64,000 bases of DNA from Owenia fusiformis (Eukaryota > Annelida > Polychaeta > Sabellida > Oweniidae): assembly GCA_903813345.2 (NCBI GenBank), contig CAIIXF020000006.1, positions 250,001 to 314,000 of the forward strand, read 5' to 3'. Below are positions 12,201 through 23,762 of this stretch, in pieces (position 1 is the first letter of the stretch; every line of letters starts with the position of its first letter). The notes beneath the pieces are model-generated. The model made no database searches. It had not been told where the DNA came from and saw only the letters and a list, made by a program, of their open reading frames with translations. The translations under genes were made by a program, and so were the position numbers.

Positions 12201-15200
12201 GACAAATACGCAAATTGCGGGACAGTTGACAGGCCTGCATAAGTGCACTCTTTGTGCAAAACAGGAAGATGTAGACAATGTGGGGAAGGAGTGTGCATGA
12301 TTCCTGTTTGAAAAATAACACGTGACTCGATTGAGGAATGCAGAAAAATTCCGAACATGCACCCTGGCCTTAAAACACCAAATACCAAGATATTGACCTT
12401 TGACCCTGAAATTACTTTGACCCTTAAAGTTGACCTTGACCTCAGGTCACCTAATATTGGGTCATCAAGGGTCACAGCATAGACTCAGGATCTTAAAAGG
12501 CCAAATACCTAGATATTGACCCTTTACCTTGGAATTACTTTATCTTCTGACCTTCATAGAACACCCACCAACCCACCTGGCATGTTGACCAAGTTTGAGG
12601 GCTTGAGGTCAAAATTAGATGTCCGGACAAACAGACATAATGACTGTCAGACCCCATTCTGATACTCATAGCATCTTTCTGTTTCACCTGAAACATGGGC
12701 TGAAACATCTCAGGGCTGAGAAGAAATGAGATGTCATGGATTATCATGATGGTCAGACCCCCGTGCTTTATAGTAAGAAGAAACTCATGGCAGGTTTTCC
12801 TATCCTGCTACACTTATTTCACAATCTCCAACATGTACATTAATACAGTTATCATATTATCATACTTCACTTGAATTCACTGTTTAGATATGACATCGAC
12901 CGGGATAACAGTACTTCAATATACTGTGAATATTGATAAGGAAATATCACCTAATGCTTACAGTGCCATGAAACCCACCTAACCCAATTTTAGACAATAT
13001 ATACCACATGCATGGTTGAAATATATGATTACAGTTGAATGTTTCTTTGTTCTAGGCATGGCGGGATATTGGTTTACCTTTATCTACAACAAGTAATGAG
13101 GCTGCGAAGTTGTATGATGCTGCTGTAACACAGGTATATTGTAATTCATTATCATGGATAGTAACAAATGGTGGCATGGTTGTATATAAACTAGGATTGG
13201 TATTTTATAAGAAGGTGAGACAGAATATGTGACATATTTTTATAGTCTCCAATTTCATTTGAGGATGTCATTTGGCGATAGGCATTCGGCATGTGTAACA
13301 AATGGCAGGTGGTGAGATTTTGCGTGTTAATGCCTTGTTTAAAATGGGTCTTATATTAGTCATGCAGCTATAAACAAGATATTTATTTACTACAATTATA
13401 ATTATGAACTATGTCCCTGTTTTACATATTCTGACATACATTATACAAATGTTTCATTTTTTGGCCACCCTGTATATTGGTAGATCTCACATGTACATTT
13501 TCATTTGCTATTTGCACGGGTAGTATCTAAAGCCCCGCTATGATTTAGAAGTCGCGAGCAAATACCCGCTGAAATCACGAGCAAATAAAAGAAAAGAAGG
13601 GTTATCTTTTGTTTACTTAAATTGTATGTTGTAAAAAGCGTTTTCATTCAATTTTACTCATTTATTACATGGTATTGATACTAAAAAGCAACTTCTGAAA
13701 AAAAGGATCACGAGCTGATGTTCTGAGTTTTGTTATTCGATAATTGGAGAGAGAATGTATCATCTTGAATCTTTATCTATATTTTTCTATATTTTATAGC
13801 TGAAGAAGGTCATTGCCCTTCAGTTGAAATGGTCATAGTAATATGGAATGAAGGTATTGTGAGTTTCACTTCCTAAAGTTTCACAAAAAATTATATATTT
13901 CAATTTTAGCATATCCCTTGAGGCCCCGCTTCTACCATGAGCAATAAACTAAAGATCCCGCTGAAAACATGAGGAGGCCCCGCTGAAAACATGAGGAGGT
14001 CCCGCTGAAATCAGGAGCAAGTGGCTCTCTAAAATGGAGTGAAGACCGATTTGACTTTGCAAATCTGCCACGACTGTAGCCAATGTCATAAATATATTAA
14101 TTATTGATACTCTACAGAGCACATATATATCATATATCATTGTCATTGTTATTATCGGTTCGAGCAACCCCCCCCCCCCACTTACCAAAAGCTCGGTACA
14201 AGCATGATTCCAATAAAACCATTTCACTTAATGTATTTCGACCTGACTCCATCGAGAAATTTACCAAGAGAAGATTTACATCCATTCCACGACTTTTGTT
14301 TCAAATAACTCGTTCTTCTTTGTATGCAATATATATTTATATTCCACTGAAGTTATATTATACTGTAGTTCAGTATATTACTATCTTAGAGGATTCAGCA
14401 CCAATGGCGCACACGTTTGAAAAGGCAATTTATGGATCAACTGCTAGATGTAAGTAACAAAGGAGTACATCATCCGATTATGAGTCCGAAATAATAATAA
14501 TCAAATAATTTCATCATTAAAAATTAATCGTAGGTTATGTTAAACGCACGTGTTACGCGGAAAACATGATGCAAATATGTGTCATATTCTGCAATGAATA
14601 TGGCATATTCACTTGCGGTGTATGACAGATTCAGCTGCAGTATATTGCATACCCACTAAGCAATGAGAATACGATACGGAAGTACGCAATTGTCAATTGC
14701 ATTGATTGAACAAACGGGTAATCATTGTGTCATTTTCACCTGCGGTATATGACATATTCGGCAAGTGAGTATGACATATTCTGCAGGTGACTCAGGTATT
14801 CACTGAAATCAATGTATCACATATTCACGGCGGAATATCGCATACTCACCTGCGGAATATCCCATAAACTGCAGGTGAGTATGGCATATACTGTATACCC
14901 GTATCACAAATACCACGCAACCATAAATGTATGCCATACTCCGCGTAACATCGTATGTGTTACGCGGAATATGGCATATATTCATGGTTGCGTGGTATTT
15001 GGTGGTATATGGCGTATTCCGCAGGTGAGTATGGCATATTCCGTATTGAATATGTGATACATTGATTTCAGTAAATACCCCATTCTCGCAGAATATGTCA
15101 TACTCACTTGCAGAATATGCCTTACACCGCAGGTGAGTATGCCATATATCGCAGGTGAATCTGTCATACTCCACAAGTGAATATGCCATATTCATTGTGG

Positions 15201-18200
15201 AATATGACATTTATTTGTATCGTGTTTACCGCGTAACAATATGTCCAGGAAAATGGCTCATGCAGGACATACGATTTATATGTCTCGGATCCACGTTTGA
15301 GCGGGACATACGAAAAATATTTGACATGGAATATATTCCCGGTTGGTATATCCCTGAAAATTATCAGGTATGGAATACAACTCATCATTATTTTAATAAA
15401 TATTTAAAAACAAAAACTTGAATGTTATTGTTAAATGTTATTGTTAAATAATAAAAGTAGAACCTAATTATCATGGAGACTTTGTGGTTCTCCTTTCTCT
15501 CTAAATTTCATCTTCTTGCAACTTGGGGTGTCTTTGTTTAATACAAGACTCATTACCCTGAACCTCAGGCTTCAATTAAGTTCATTCTTGAAATGATATC
15601 CACCTTTCTCCTATACATTTTGATATGGATGCAACTCTATAAAATGTTTGACGAAATCTCTGGTGGCTTGAAGTTGGCATGGAAACATGGCCCTAGAATG
15701 AAACAGTATATATACAGTAATTATTAGAAGTACTTAACTTGGTCTTTCGTGTACGTTTATTTGAAGAACCTCAATATTTTATGTAATAGTAATGAGCTTT
15801 CCTCGTGATCGAAGCGGGTACTCGTGATATCTGCTCCTGTTTTCAGCGGGACCTCCTCATGTTTTCAGCGGGGCTTCCTCATAATTTCAGCGGGGCCACT
15901 GGCACACCTTCAATGATGTATTTCACCCCCCACAGTGCATGTTTTTGAAAACAAACTTATCAATACATACAATGTTGGTCCAATATTCATAATGAGGTAT
16001 GTATATCGTAGTTCTTGTCTCTATTTTAACCATAAAAGTAATATGTTAACAGTAAATTATGCAAACGTGCATATTGACGCCCGTTTCTTCCATGCCAGTA
16101 AAAATAGTTATCTTTCATGTCATTGTTTGTGAAGATATACCTGTTCTGAAAGTATACCTAAAGAAACAAAGAACAGTAATGCGTATTCTTACCTTTTTGG
16201 TCCATATTTCCAGATGAATTAAATAAAAAGGACTTTGCTCGTGATTTCAGCGGGAACTTGCTCGCGACCTCTCAATTATAACGGGGCTTTGGATACAACC
16301 CGTGATTTGGCTCATTGCAATTTGATAAACTCTGAGCTGTCTATGTGTTTTAGACTCAAGAGGTTATGCCCAGTTCCTATATCCTATTTTGACCAGCCAA
16401 GAGTTAAAGGGGCAGCTGTAACATAAATCAAAACATACTTTTTAAAGGTTTTTAAAGGCTCTTACTTGGTTCCAGATAGTGGGTTACTATGACGACAGTT
16501 CTGTTGGTGGACTTGAGGCAACACTCAAACGCATGTTGGAATGTGACCCAGATTTTGGTAAGTGTATGTAACATGTTCAAGTTCATGTACTCAAAACATC
16601 AGGTAGTAGTCAGGTAGGTGTTTTCGTAGTATAATTATGATTGATAAATATATAACTAAAGTTAACATTATTTTAATTATTGCTCAACTATCTGAGTCAA
16701 TCACGTTCCTTTCCAAAAATGTTCCGTACCATAGCCCAGTATTCCATTATGTTCCATTCCAAAGCTTTTTGTTTTGACCCATACCCAAGCTCAGATCAGA
16801 AAACATGACTAGTTTTAGAAAAGGGTCATTTTCTTGAATTCCAGTAATGGGCCATGTATTAAAAAACAAGTTCCAGGCCACACCTTGGACTGCAAAGCAT
16901 GACGCTCACATCAAGAAAGACCTTGATTATTTGTTTTCCCTCACTGATAAACCAAACACAACTGATAGAGAGAGAGGTCACATTGAAGCTATCAAGCATG
17001 CTGTTGTAGAGTAAGCCAGGGATTGGACTTTTAGGATAAAATTCATAAAGTCAAAATTTATTGAAATTGAACATGGTTAAAATGGCATGGAAAAGGGTGG
17101 GAGGGGGAAATGAAACTTGATTTTTAGTTTGGGTGGAGATTTAAATTTGAAACATTGAAATTATATGTAGTGTGATATGTCATTTCACTGTTCACTTACT
17201 TACTGAGGAGATAACTTTTCTTCTGCAAAAAAACATTTGAAATACAGTACTGATATTTTATAACAGCTTAATACATAAAACAGAAATATTATCTTAATAT
17301 GTGGGCTAGCAAAATTAATATTTGCATTAAGTTCAAAAAATTCATTGAGGGCAGTGAATAAAAAAGCATTTAAATATTAATATACCAGGACATCTTAATA
17401 CATAAAACAGAAATATTGATCTAAACCTCTTGAATACAACCCTCTAAAAAGGGTTTGAAACCAGCGCATTTTTCATTTTTTGCCAGTTTTTTGGATATTT
17501 ACATCTACAAACACAATATTTGATATTCGATTTTGTAAGAATAGTAAACATGGACCCATTACATACATTTTAAAACATAAGTTGTGAAGATTGGATAAAA
17601 AATGCCAAAGTTAGAGCAGTTTTAGTGAAAAATTCTGTGACAGATATATCTGTCGCTCTGGGTTCCAAATGGATTTTATTTGTGACAGATATATCCGTCA
17701 TTCTGGGTATTCAAGAGGTTAATATGCTGCAGCTTGGATACATATCTGTATTAAATGAATCATGATACCTTTATGTTATGTTTTGCAGCCATCCTTATGA
17801 TGCATATGCTTCATATGATAACATTCTGGTTGATCATCCCAATGATATCTTTGCCCTGCATTCCTCCTTCATGGGGTACTTGCGTAAGTAACATAAAATG
17901 AATAAAACATGGAGAGTTAAACCTGTCTAATCTGATGACACTGGGACTGACTTAAAGTGTTTGGATTGGCAATTTAGCAGGTGTTCATAATTCTAGGTTT
18001 TTAACAAAGCTTATCTAATATAGATGGGAGATAATGGGACCAAAAATGTGTTCACATTGAGAGGTGTTCAGAATAGAGAGGTGTTAGTTCATGTTTGAAA
18101 ATTTGTCATCAAAGAAAGTTTTACTAATGAAAGAGTTTTTCTTGGTTTTTCTTGCCTAAATTTTAAAATGCCTGTAATTGTTTCACATTTGAGAGTTAAA

Positions 18201-21200
18201 CCATGATACTTGGCGAATCAATGTAACTTTGAATAAGCTTTAAAATGATATGTGACACATACTATGACAACACTAGTATATGTCTGTCTAGGGGGGGGCA
18301 TACTTTTGGGACACCCTGTATATACAAAAGGGAAGAAATGCACACGTAACATTGACCATTGGATATAAATTGAATACTGTTGATGTCACAATGTCTTCTA
18401 TCTAAACTATGGATTGTTTTACAGATATTGGTCCAAGCACTCAGATTAAGGATACTGTAGGGAGAGTACTGGGTTCTTGGAAGAAATCTGACATACATTA
18501 TGGGTGAGTGTTCTGTGTGTTTTCAAATCATTGATATAGATTATTTGTTCAATCATGAAGTTAATTTTTGAAGTGTATACTCAGTGATTCTTATGTACTT
18601 TAGGTGAGTTTTTGTCATGACAGACTGGAATCTTTCAAATTTACCACAAATTGAGATATTAGCTTTCTCCATGGGTTTCTATGCTTTCTCCAAAAATAAT
18701 AATTGATGACGTGACATGAAAATACAGACAGTGCTGCTTTATTAAAAAATTTTCAAATGATCGTTATAGGTCAAGGCCTCAGATTAATTCCCCTCAATGA
18801 TTTTATAGCAAAATTGAATTCATGATAGGATTATTTTAATATGTTTATTTCTTTCCAGATATGTTTCCAGTTTGTATGCATTTGGGCTTGAGGAATGCAA
18901 CATGTATGATAGAGCAGAGAAAACAGTATTACAGGTGTGAAGATTAAATCCAATGCAAATGCAAAATTCAAAGAGCATTGAAGAGAAAGTAAAACATAGA
19001 CAGACACAGAAATCTTCTCATAGATCTTCTCGTTTTAAATATGCTCTTCTCATGGTTTGGTCAATAATAAAAAGATGTAGTCTTTAAATTGAAATTTTAA
19101 AATGTAGTGGTCCTTGAGACCAGTTACAATTAATGTTTTAAAATGTAGTGGTCTTGGAGGATCACTACATTTCGAATAGTCTTTACTCAGATTGATTCTG
19201 ATTCTGCATAAAAATCCAACATCTTCGTCTAATGTTTTTAACTTCAAATTACCCATGAAGCATAGAAGAATGTGATTTGATTGTAACTTTCACCCACTTA
19301 TAAATCTGTATAAAAAAGGTGTCTATATTTCATTTCCAGGCTTTGGAAATGAATAAGAATGATACCTGGGGAAGTCACACATTATGTCACATTTATGAGA
19401 TGACAGGTCGCCATGACGAGGGTGCAGAGTTTATGTTAAAAACAGAATCTGATTGGTGGGTAAGTGTCACACAATTGTTCAAGATGCAACTCTATGTCGC
19501 TAAGTGTGATATAATACCGTATTAGCAGTGATTGGTGCCCGGGAGCTTAAAGTAAGTCAAACCAGTTCAAAAAGTTGTTCTTATTAGCGCCCATATGAGT
19601 CCCGACTGAGAAAAAGAGTTTCACTTTCAGTTTAGAAAAAAATTGGAAAACATTTTTGGCTTGCATATCGGGACTCACTATTTTCAACACATACCGAAAT
19701 AAAACGAGATGGCTAGATTACAGGAAAAATCACTCGTAGACATCAAAATAATGGATATGGACTTGAATTACCAACATTATCTAATGGTAAAAAGAGTGAC
19801 ATATTCAAGCTGGAATACCTTTTGGAAAAAGTAACTAAAACCAACAAGTACTCTATTATCGCCCACTGGAGTTCTTACGTTTGACCCTACTGATCATTGT
19901 TTCTCCACCCAGGGACTCACCTTTGGGCCTCCAAAAGTCTGGGGGGCTCTAATAGGGACATGGGTGTCAATTAATACCGTACTTTTGTTTCAGACTTTCA
20001 TGGAGTACAATAGAACATATAGAGAAAGGCAGTTTAATAGCAACCTTAAAGTTTTCAATTAAAGATCTTATATCCATGCTCAAAATGAAATATAGGTCAT
20101 TGGAGCTTGATTATAATATGGTTTAATTATTATTACATTGTAAATTATTTCATGAGTGATCAGGTGAATTTGATTTTCAAATGTGTTTCAGATGGGCAGT
20201 AACTTCCGATGCCACAACACATGGCACTGGGCCCTCTTCTATGTAGAGAAAGTAGGTAGAGCATTCATTGTACTCATTATATTTAATGAATTAAAATGGC
20301 AGCAATCCTTATTTCATTACTTTGTGTCATGTTTGTATTCCAATTAAATATTTCAGGCAAATGTAACTACACTCCTTCCTTAATTGCTTCAAATCTCTTG
20401 TCTTAGACTAAATTTTGAAATGAATAATGTAGGACAGATTCTGTCTAAAATGTGTAAAAAAATTATTTTCTCAATAATTTGCAGGGTGAATATGAAAATG
20501 CATTAAGCCTGTATGATAGAACAATTGGAAAAAGTGCCATTGGTCCACTGAGTTCACCATTCCCAATCACTGATGCTGTGTCACTGCTACATAGGCTAGA
20601 AATACTAGGTGCGTTATGTGAAAATTGCTAAAGCTAGTGCAATTAAGTTGCATGTTTAGCATTATCACCTTCTCCCCAAAGTATTTAATTTTTTATGTGG
20701 GTGCATAAAAATTGACAATTAAGTTTGCAACAGTCAGGGAAAAGTCATAGTTTTCCCCGGCAGGGAAGATTTTATGCTTAAATCAGGGAAATGTGGTACC
20801 CTGCGTGCAGAGTCTAGTTAAACTACACTCTGCCTAGTAGAGACCATATTACAGTTTAGTAGCCCCGCCCCCACGACAGGTACCGGTGACAGTTTGAGTA
20901 ATAAATCACTTCTGACCTACGCGCTGACCTTTCTTCCACCATTCAGCGAGCTTGAAGAAACACACGCCAAATGCGTTCTAATTAAATATGCTCATGTCAT
21001 TGGTCAATTCAGGGCTCAACGATGACATCAGAAGGAATGACCATATATAGAACGTCGGTCAAATTTGGCCGACGAACACTGATTGGCGCGGTGAGTTCAC
21101 AGGTTTATTTTAGTTTGAAAGAGTGAAGACGAAGCTCTCTTTTAAAAAGTGAACTCAAACGAATGCAAAGGGTAGAAATGTGGCAACCCACCCTGTTCAA

Positions 21201-23061
21201 ATTGTTGGGTCTTTGAGAAGAGTCTAAATAACCATGCTGAAGGACCAAACAAGACCTTTACTCTTACAGGTGTTAATGTTGGTGATAGATGGGAAGAACT
21301 GAAGCGGAAATGTGAAGATCACATAGATGACCACATGTGGCCTTTTGCTGATGCCCACTTTATGTTTGCATTCATCCGTGACAAGGCCAGCAAATCTGGG
21401 CAAGGACTTCTAGAGTCTATAAAGGCTTATGTAAGGTAGGTAGATCACTTGAGGTATATCAAATGACTCAGTTCTTCAGTCATCACCTTTGGGGCCATAG
21501 CCAGGGTCTAGAATAAGGTGAGCCAAATTGGTGAGGCAAATTACCCAATTTGCTGTTTCAATAGAAGTTGTCAGCATTATTTTTCTTTAGAATTTTGATG
21601 AGTTGGTTGCCTCGCCTGCCTGATTGCCTGGCTATGCCCATGACCTCTTTAGAATCCATCTTGATCTATAAGATTTGGGTTGTTCAAACCTCACCTCTAT
21701 ATTATAAACTTAATAGATATTTCAATTTTACAGATAACAAATACTAATGATATTCTCAAAGCAAAGTATGATGTTAAGGGTTTCTTTTCATAGAAACCCC
21801 ATTTTTAATGACATACTGTATTCATCACATCTTGATAGGACAGAAAAATAAGCATGTGAGTCAAAGGTATACACTGTGAAAGTCAGAGATGGAAGAATCT
21901 GGACTCAGCCTGAATTGGCCAAATCCACCTAGTATCAAGGAGAGAACTATGATAGAAATTATGCACAAATTAAACAAATTCAGTTGCCAACATCATGTAA
22001 TTTATTTAGTGTCTTATCATAATATGCCACTCAATTTATAAACCTGTTCTTTCCAGAGATTCGGATTTGAAGGATGGACACAATGCTAAAGTGTATAGAG
22101 ACATCGGTCTTCCAATTTATGAGGCAATTAATGCATATGGAGATGGGCTGTATGGGGAAGCAGTTGACCTAATTGCCCCTAAGAGATATGAGGTGGCTAA
22201 GTTTGGAGGTAGCCATGCTCAGGTATGATTGCCTTTTAAAACATTCAAAAATTGATATAAACATTTTGATGATGTCATTGAAACTTATCATGGCTAAATG
22301 ATAAAGGGGACTGACCAAATGATTCCATTTGACCTTTCTAGCTCAAATATAAAAGAAGTTAGAGCTATTTGTAGATTATGTCCAGTTACCTTTCCCCTTG
22401 GTCTGTCTTCAACATGTATAGTAAAACATGTATATCAAAACACCTCTTAAATCCAACCACCTCTCAATGAGAAGTCTCTCATTAACTCGCTTAATTAAAA
22501 AACCTTGAAATGTGAACACCTTCTAATCTGAAAACTGCTAGTGGCTAGTGAAATTCAGATTGGAAAGGTTTTAGTGGACGTGTACAATAAAAAGAGTTTC
22601 CACTTTGTTTTCAGAGGGATGTCTTCAGTTTGTTCCTCATTGATGCGGCATTGAGATCCTCGGAGACAAGGCATCATAAACTGGCCAGGTATAACCCTTT
22701 GCAATGCAAGATTGATTCACTTCATTCTTAACTCCTTCAATAATCCAAAACCCTTCATTATATTTTTACCAGCAGATTTTATTGCCATCAATTCTTAGAG
22801 GGACAAGTGGGACTCGCTCACCTGCACCTGTGTGTCATTATAGGTGTCTCTTTAGCTTGCCAATCAAAGCTGCCATTGCTCAGCCAAAATTTCTCTTCAT
22901 ATTTAAAAAAAAAGTAAATACAGTTAACATATCTATTAGTCATTTCAATTTGCCATGATTTACTTTGCAGGAGCTTACTACGAGAGAGAAAAGCAAATAA
23001 GCCATGCTCCCCATTCTCAGATAAGCTTGTTGCGAGGTTAATGGACTTGCATGATGACTAA
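9217..23061 (+). CDS. TTC38: Tetratricopeptide repeat protein 38 (TTC38), complete, 14 coding exons
   Basis: Exons: 9217-9243, 13056-13133, 16476-16557, 16845-17010, 17789-17883, 18425-18503, 18859-18934, 19340-19459, 20192-20251, 20485-20608, 21270-21435, 22057-22222, 22615-22688 and 22971-23061. All have GT donors, AG acceptors and consistent phases, and they give 467 residues (human TTC38 is about 469). The start MHKNWRDCQAWRDIGLPLST parallels the vertebrate N-terminus ([20 protein letters not shown]), which fixes the tiny first exon. Further landmarks are VMGHVLKN (exons 3-4), WGSHTLCHIYEM and FRCHNTWHWALFYVEKGEY (exons 8-10), DAHFMFA (exon 11) and GGSHAQRDVF (exons 12-13). The family is a soluble helical TPR-type protein, found in vertebrate exosomes and cytosol, of unknown biochemical role. 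There are no membrane segments. Intron 1 (3.8 kb) and intron 2 (3.3 kb) are swollen by mobile elements. No frameshift or stop was found. Confidence 0.95.
9607..10395. mobile_element. TIR element in TTC38 intron 1, CAGKGGCGTAGGA ends
   Basis: The left end CAGTGGCGTAGGA (9607) and the inverted right end CAGGGGCGTAGGA (ending 10395) are imperfect terminal repeats. GGCGTAGTGTTGAA-like motifs sit just inside both ends. The flanking CGTAA at 9602-9606 and 10396-10400 are identical. The end sequence resembles hAT-type TIRs (CAGxGGCG), but the apparent 5-bp flanking repeat is not the 8 bp usual for hAT. There is no transposase ORF; 789 bases, non-autonomous. Confidence 0.6.
11450..12369. mobile_element. 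TTAA-flanked TIR element inserted in the tandem array
   Basis: The ends read GGTCAGGGTACATGTTCGGA on the left and, inverted, GGCCAGGGTGCATGTTCGGA on the right, followed inward by AATTTT(G/T)CTGCA. TTAA is present at 11446-11449 and 12370-12373. Removing the element with one TTAA restores the array reading (…TATTAAAACACC…). TTAA targets are typical of piggyBac and Kolobok elements. No ORF; it carries a second nested element. Confidence 0.8.
11745..12237. mobile_element. Smaller TIR element nested inside the TTAA element
   Basis: The ends CAGGCCTGTCAACT and the inverted AGTTGACAGGCCTG are bounded by CATAAG at 11739-11744 and again at 12238-12243. Inside are short repeated phrases (GAACACCTTG) and a G10 run near 11950. 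At 493 bases with no coding capacity, it is a MITE-like insertion. The 6-bp duplication leaves the superfamily open. Confidence 0.75.
13515..16304. mobile_element. 2.8-kb nested palindromic element in TTC38 intron 2
   Basis: Outer arms 13515-13584 and 16235-16304 (70 bases each) are inverted copies beginning CACGGGT and containing CCCGCTGAAATCACGAGCAA. They are flanked by identical ATTTG 5-mers at 13510-13514 and 16305-16309. A second inverted pair rich in CCCGCTGAAAACATGAGGAGG lies at about 13919-14033 and 15797-15905. The middle is a large imperfect palindrome (see 14540-15245). No transposase is encoded. The nested, symmetric build resembles foldback elements. Confidence 0.85.
14540..15245. 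repeat. Central palindrome of GCAGGTGAGTATGGCATAT-type repeats
   Basis: Many copies of CATATTCxGCAGGTGAGTATG in both orientations form a large imperfect palindrome. Its axis lies near 14953, between CCGCGTAACAT and ATGTGTTACGCGG. The outer limits carry GTGTTACGCGGAAAAC (about 14550) and its complement near 15230. Minus- and plus-strand open frames here (about 60-130 codons) merely read the repeats. The structure would fold into a long hairpin. Confidence 0.75.
17425..17719. mobile_element. 295-bp MITE in TTC38 intron 4, TAA target duplication
   Basis: The ends ACCTCTTGAATAC and inverted GTATTCAAGAGGT are each bounded by TAA (17422-17424 and 17720-17722). A 3-bp TWA duplication is typical of PIF/Harbinger MITEs. 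Near the right end, GACAGATATATCTGTC and GACAGATATATCCGTC form two short palindromes about 55 bases apart. Confidence 0.65.
18290..18322. repeat. Solo mariner-like terminal fragment
   Basis: Read on the minus strand this gives TACAGGGTGTCCCAAAAGTA followed by a C run. CAGGGTGTCCCAAAAGTA is a typical mariner terminal repeat. No partner end was found nearby, so it is probably a truncated remnant in TTC38 intron 5. Confidence 0.4.
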
Positions 23062-23762
23062 TAAATCTGGATGACATCTGAATATACATGTACAGTTGTT
23101 GTCACCGTTTTTGCCTTACAAAGACAGTCAGGATATAATAGTTGGACAAAATGAAATAAACCCGGGATAGAGAGAGTACTGAAAGACATTTTACCTTTGT
23201 TTATGCAGATTGATGTAAATAATTCAGTGTTAATGCAATTTTATTTACATTGTTGCTCAGTTTTGATAATTTGAGCTTAATTCAAACAAAAATTGAAACA
23301 ATGCAGTTTTTAACTCTGGCTGATTTTGGTCAAAGACTTTTGTTAATTGTTCATTTTAGTCAAGATGGAATGTTTGTGTAAAGTACTTGCCACAAAAAGT
23401 ACTAAATGATTAGTAATTCTCCATCATAATGAATCGGAAGATTAAGGTAAAAGTTTTAAAATGGCAGCAACAAATTGTAAAAAATGTTGAAAGCAGTCTT
23501 CAGTAAATGTTCCTCTTGTGATCCTATATAAAATCTTACTAATTAAAGGTATGAATTAAGATGCAGAAATGCCGAAATTCAATAGAATCGAAAACAGTAA
23601 CCTTATAAGTTATAACCTTAAAAATGAATTTTTTTCATGTGAGTGAAAGACAATGTTGTTAGCCCCAGTTCATCTCTATCATCTGCTGCATGAAGTTGAC
23701 TGTCAAAATAATTGTAAATCTCAGCCTGTATTGTTGTTTTACAATGGAGGGATACAATTTTT
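23062..23762. other. TTC38 3' flank
   Basis: It includes the probable TTC38 3' UTR and AT-rich DNA. Nothing else was recognised. Confidence 0.5.
23155..23160 (+). promoter_or_regulatory. Candidate polyadenylation signal of TTC38
   Basis: AATAAA lies 93 bases after the TTC38 stop codon. It is the first such hexamer after the stop. Confidence 0.55.

Larger units (their letters stand above)
10783..12545. repeat. Irregular TGACCT/AGGTCA-rich tandem array, interrupted
   Basis: About eight units marked by CCAAATACCTAGATATTGACC lie near 10814, 10943, 11032, 11122, 11226, 11350, 12380 and 12500. Within each block the spacing is 89-129 bases. Units also share CAAGGGTCACAGCAGCCCC and TGACCTTGACC. The array is split by the TTAA element at 11450-12369. 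It lies in TTC38 intron 1. Confidence 0.8.

Noticed and set aside
14809-15210. 133-codon minus-strand frame with repeated YGICHTHLR
   Set aside because: It reads the central palindrome repeats of a mobile element; no start context or homology.
19516-19980. TIR element with TACCGTATTA/TAATACCGTA ends in TTC38 intron 8
   Set aside because: The terminal similarity is too imperfect and no matching duplication was found.
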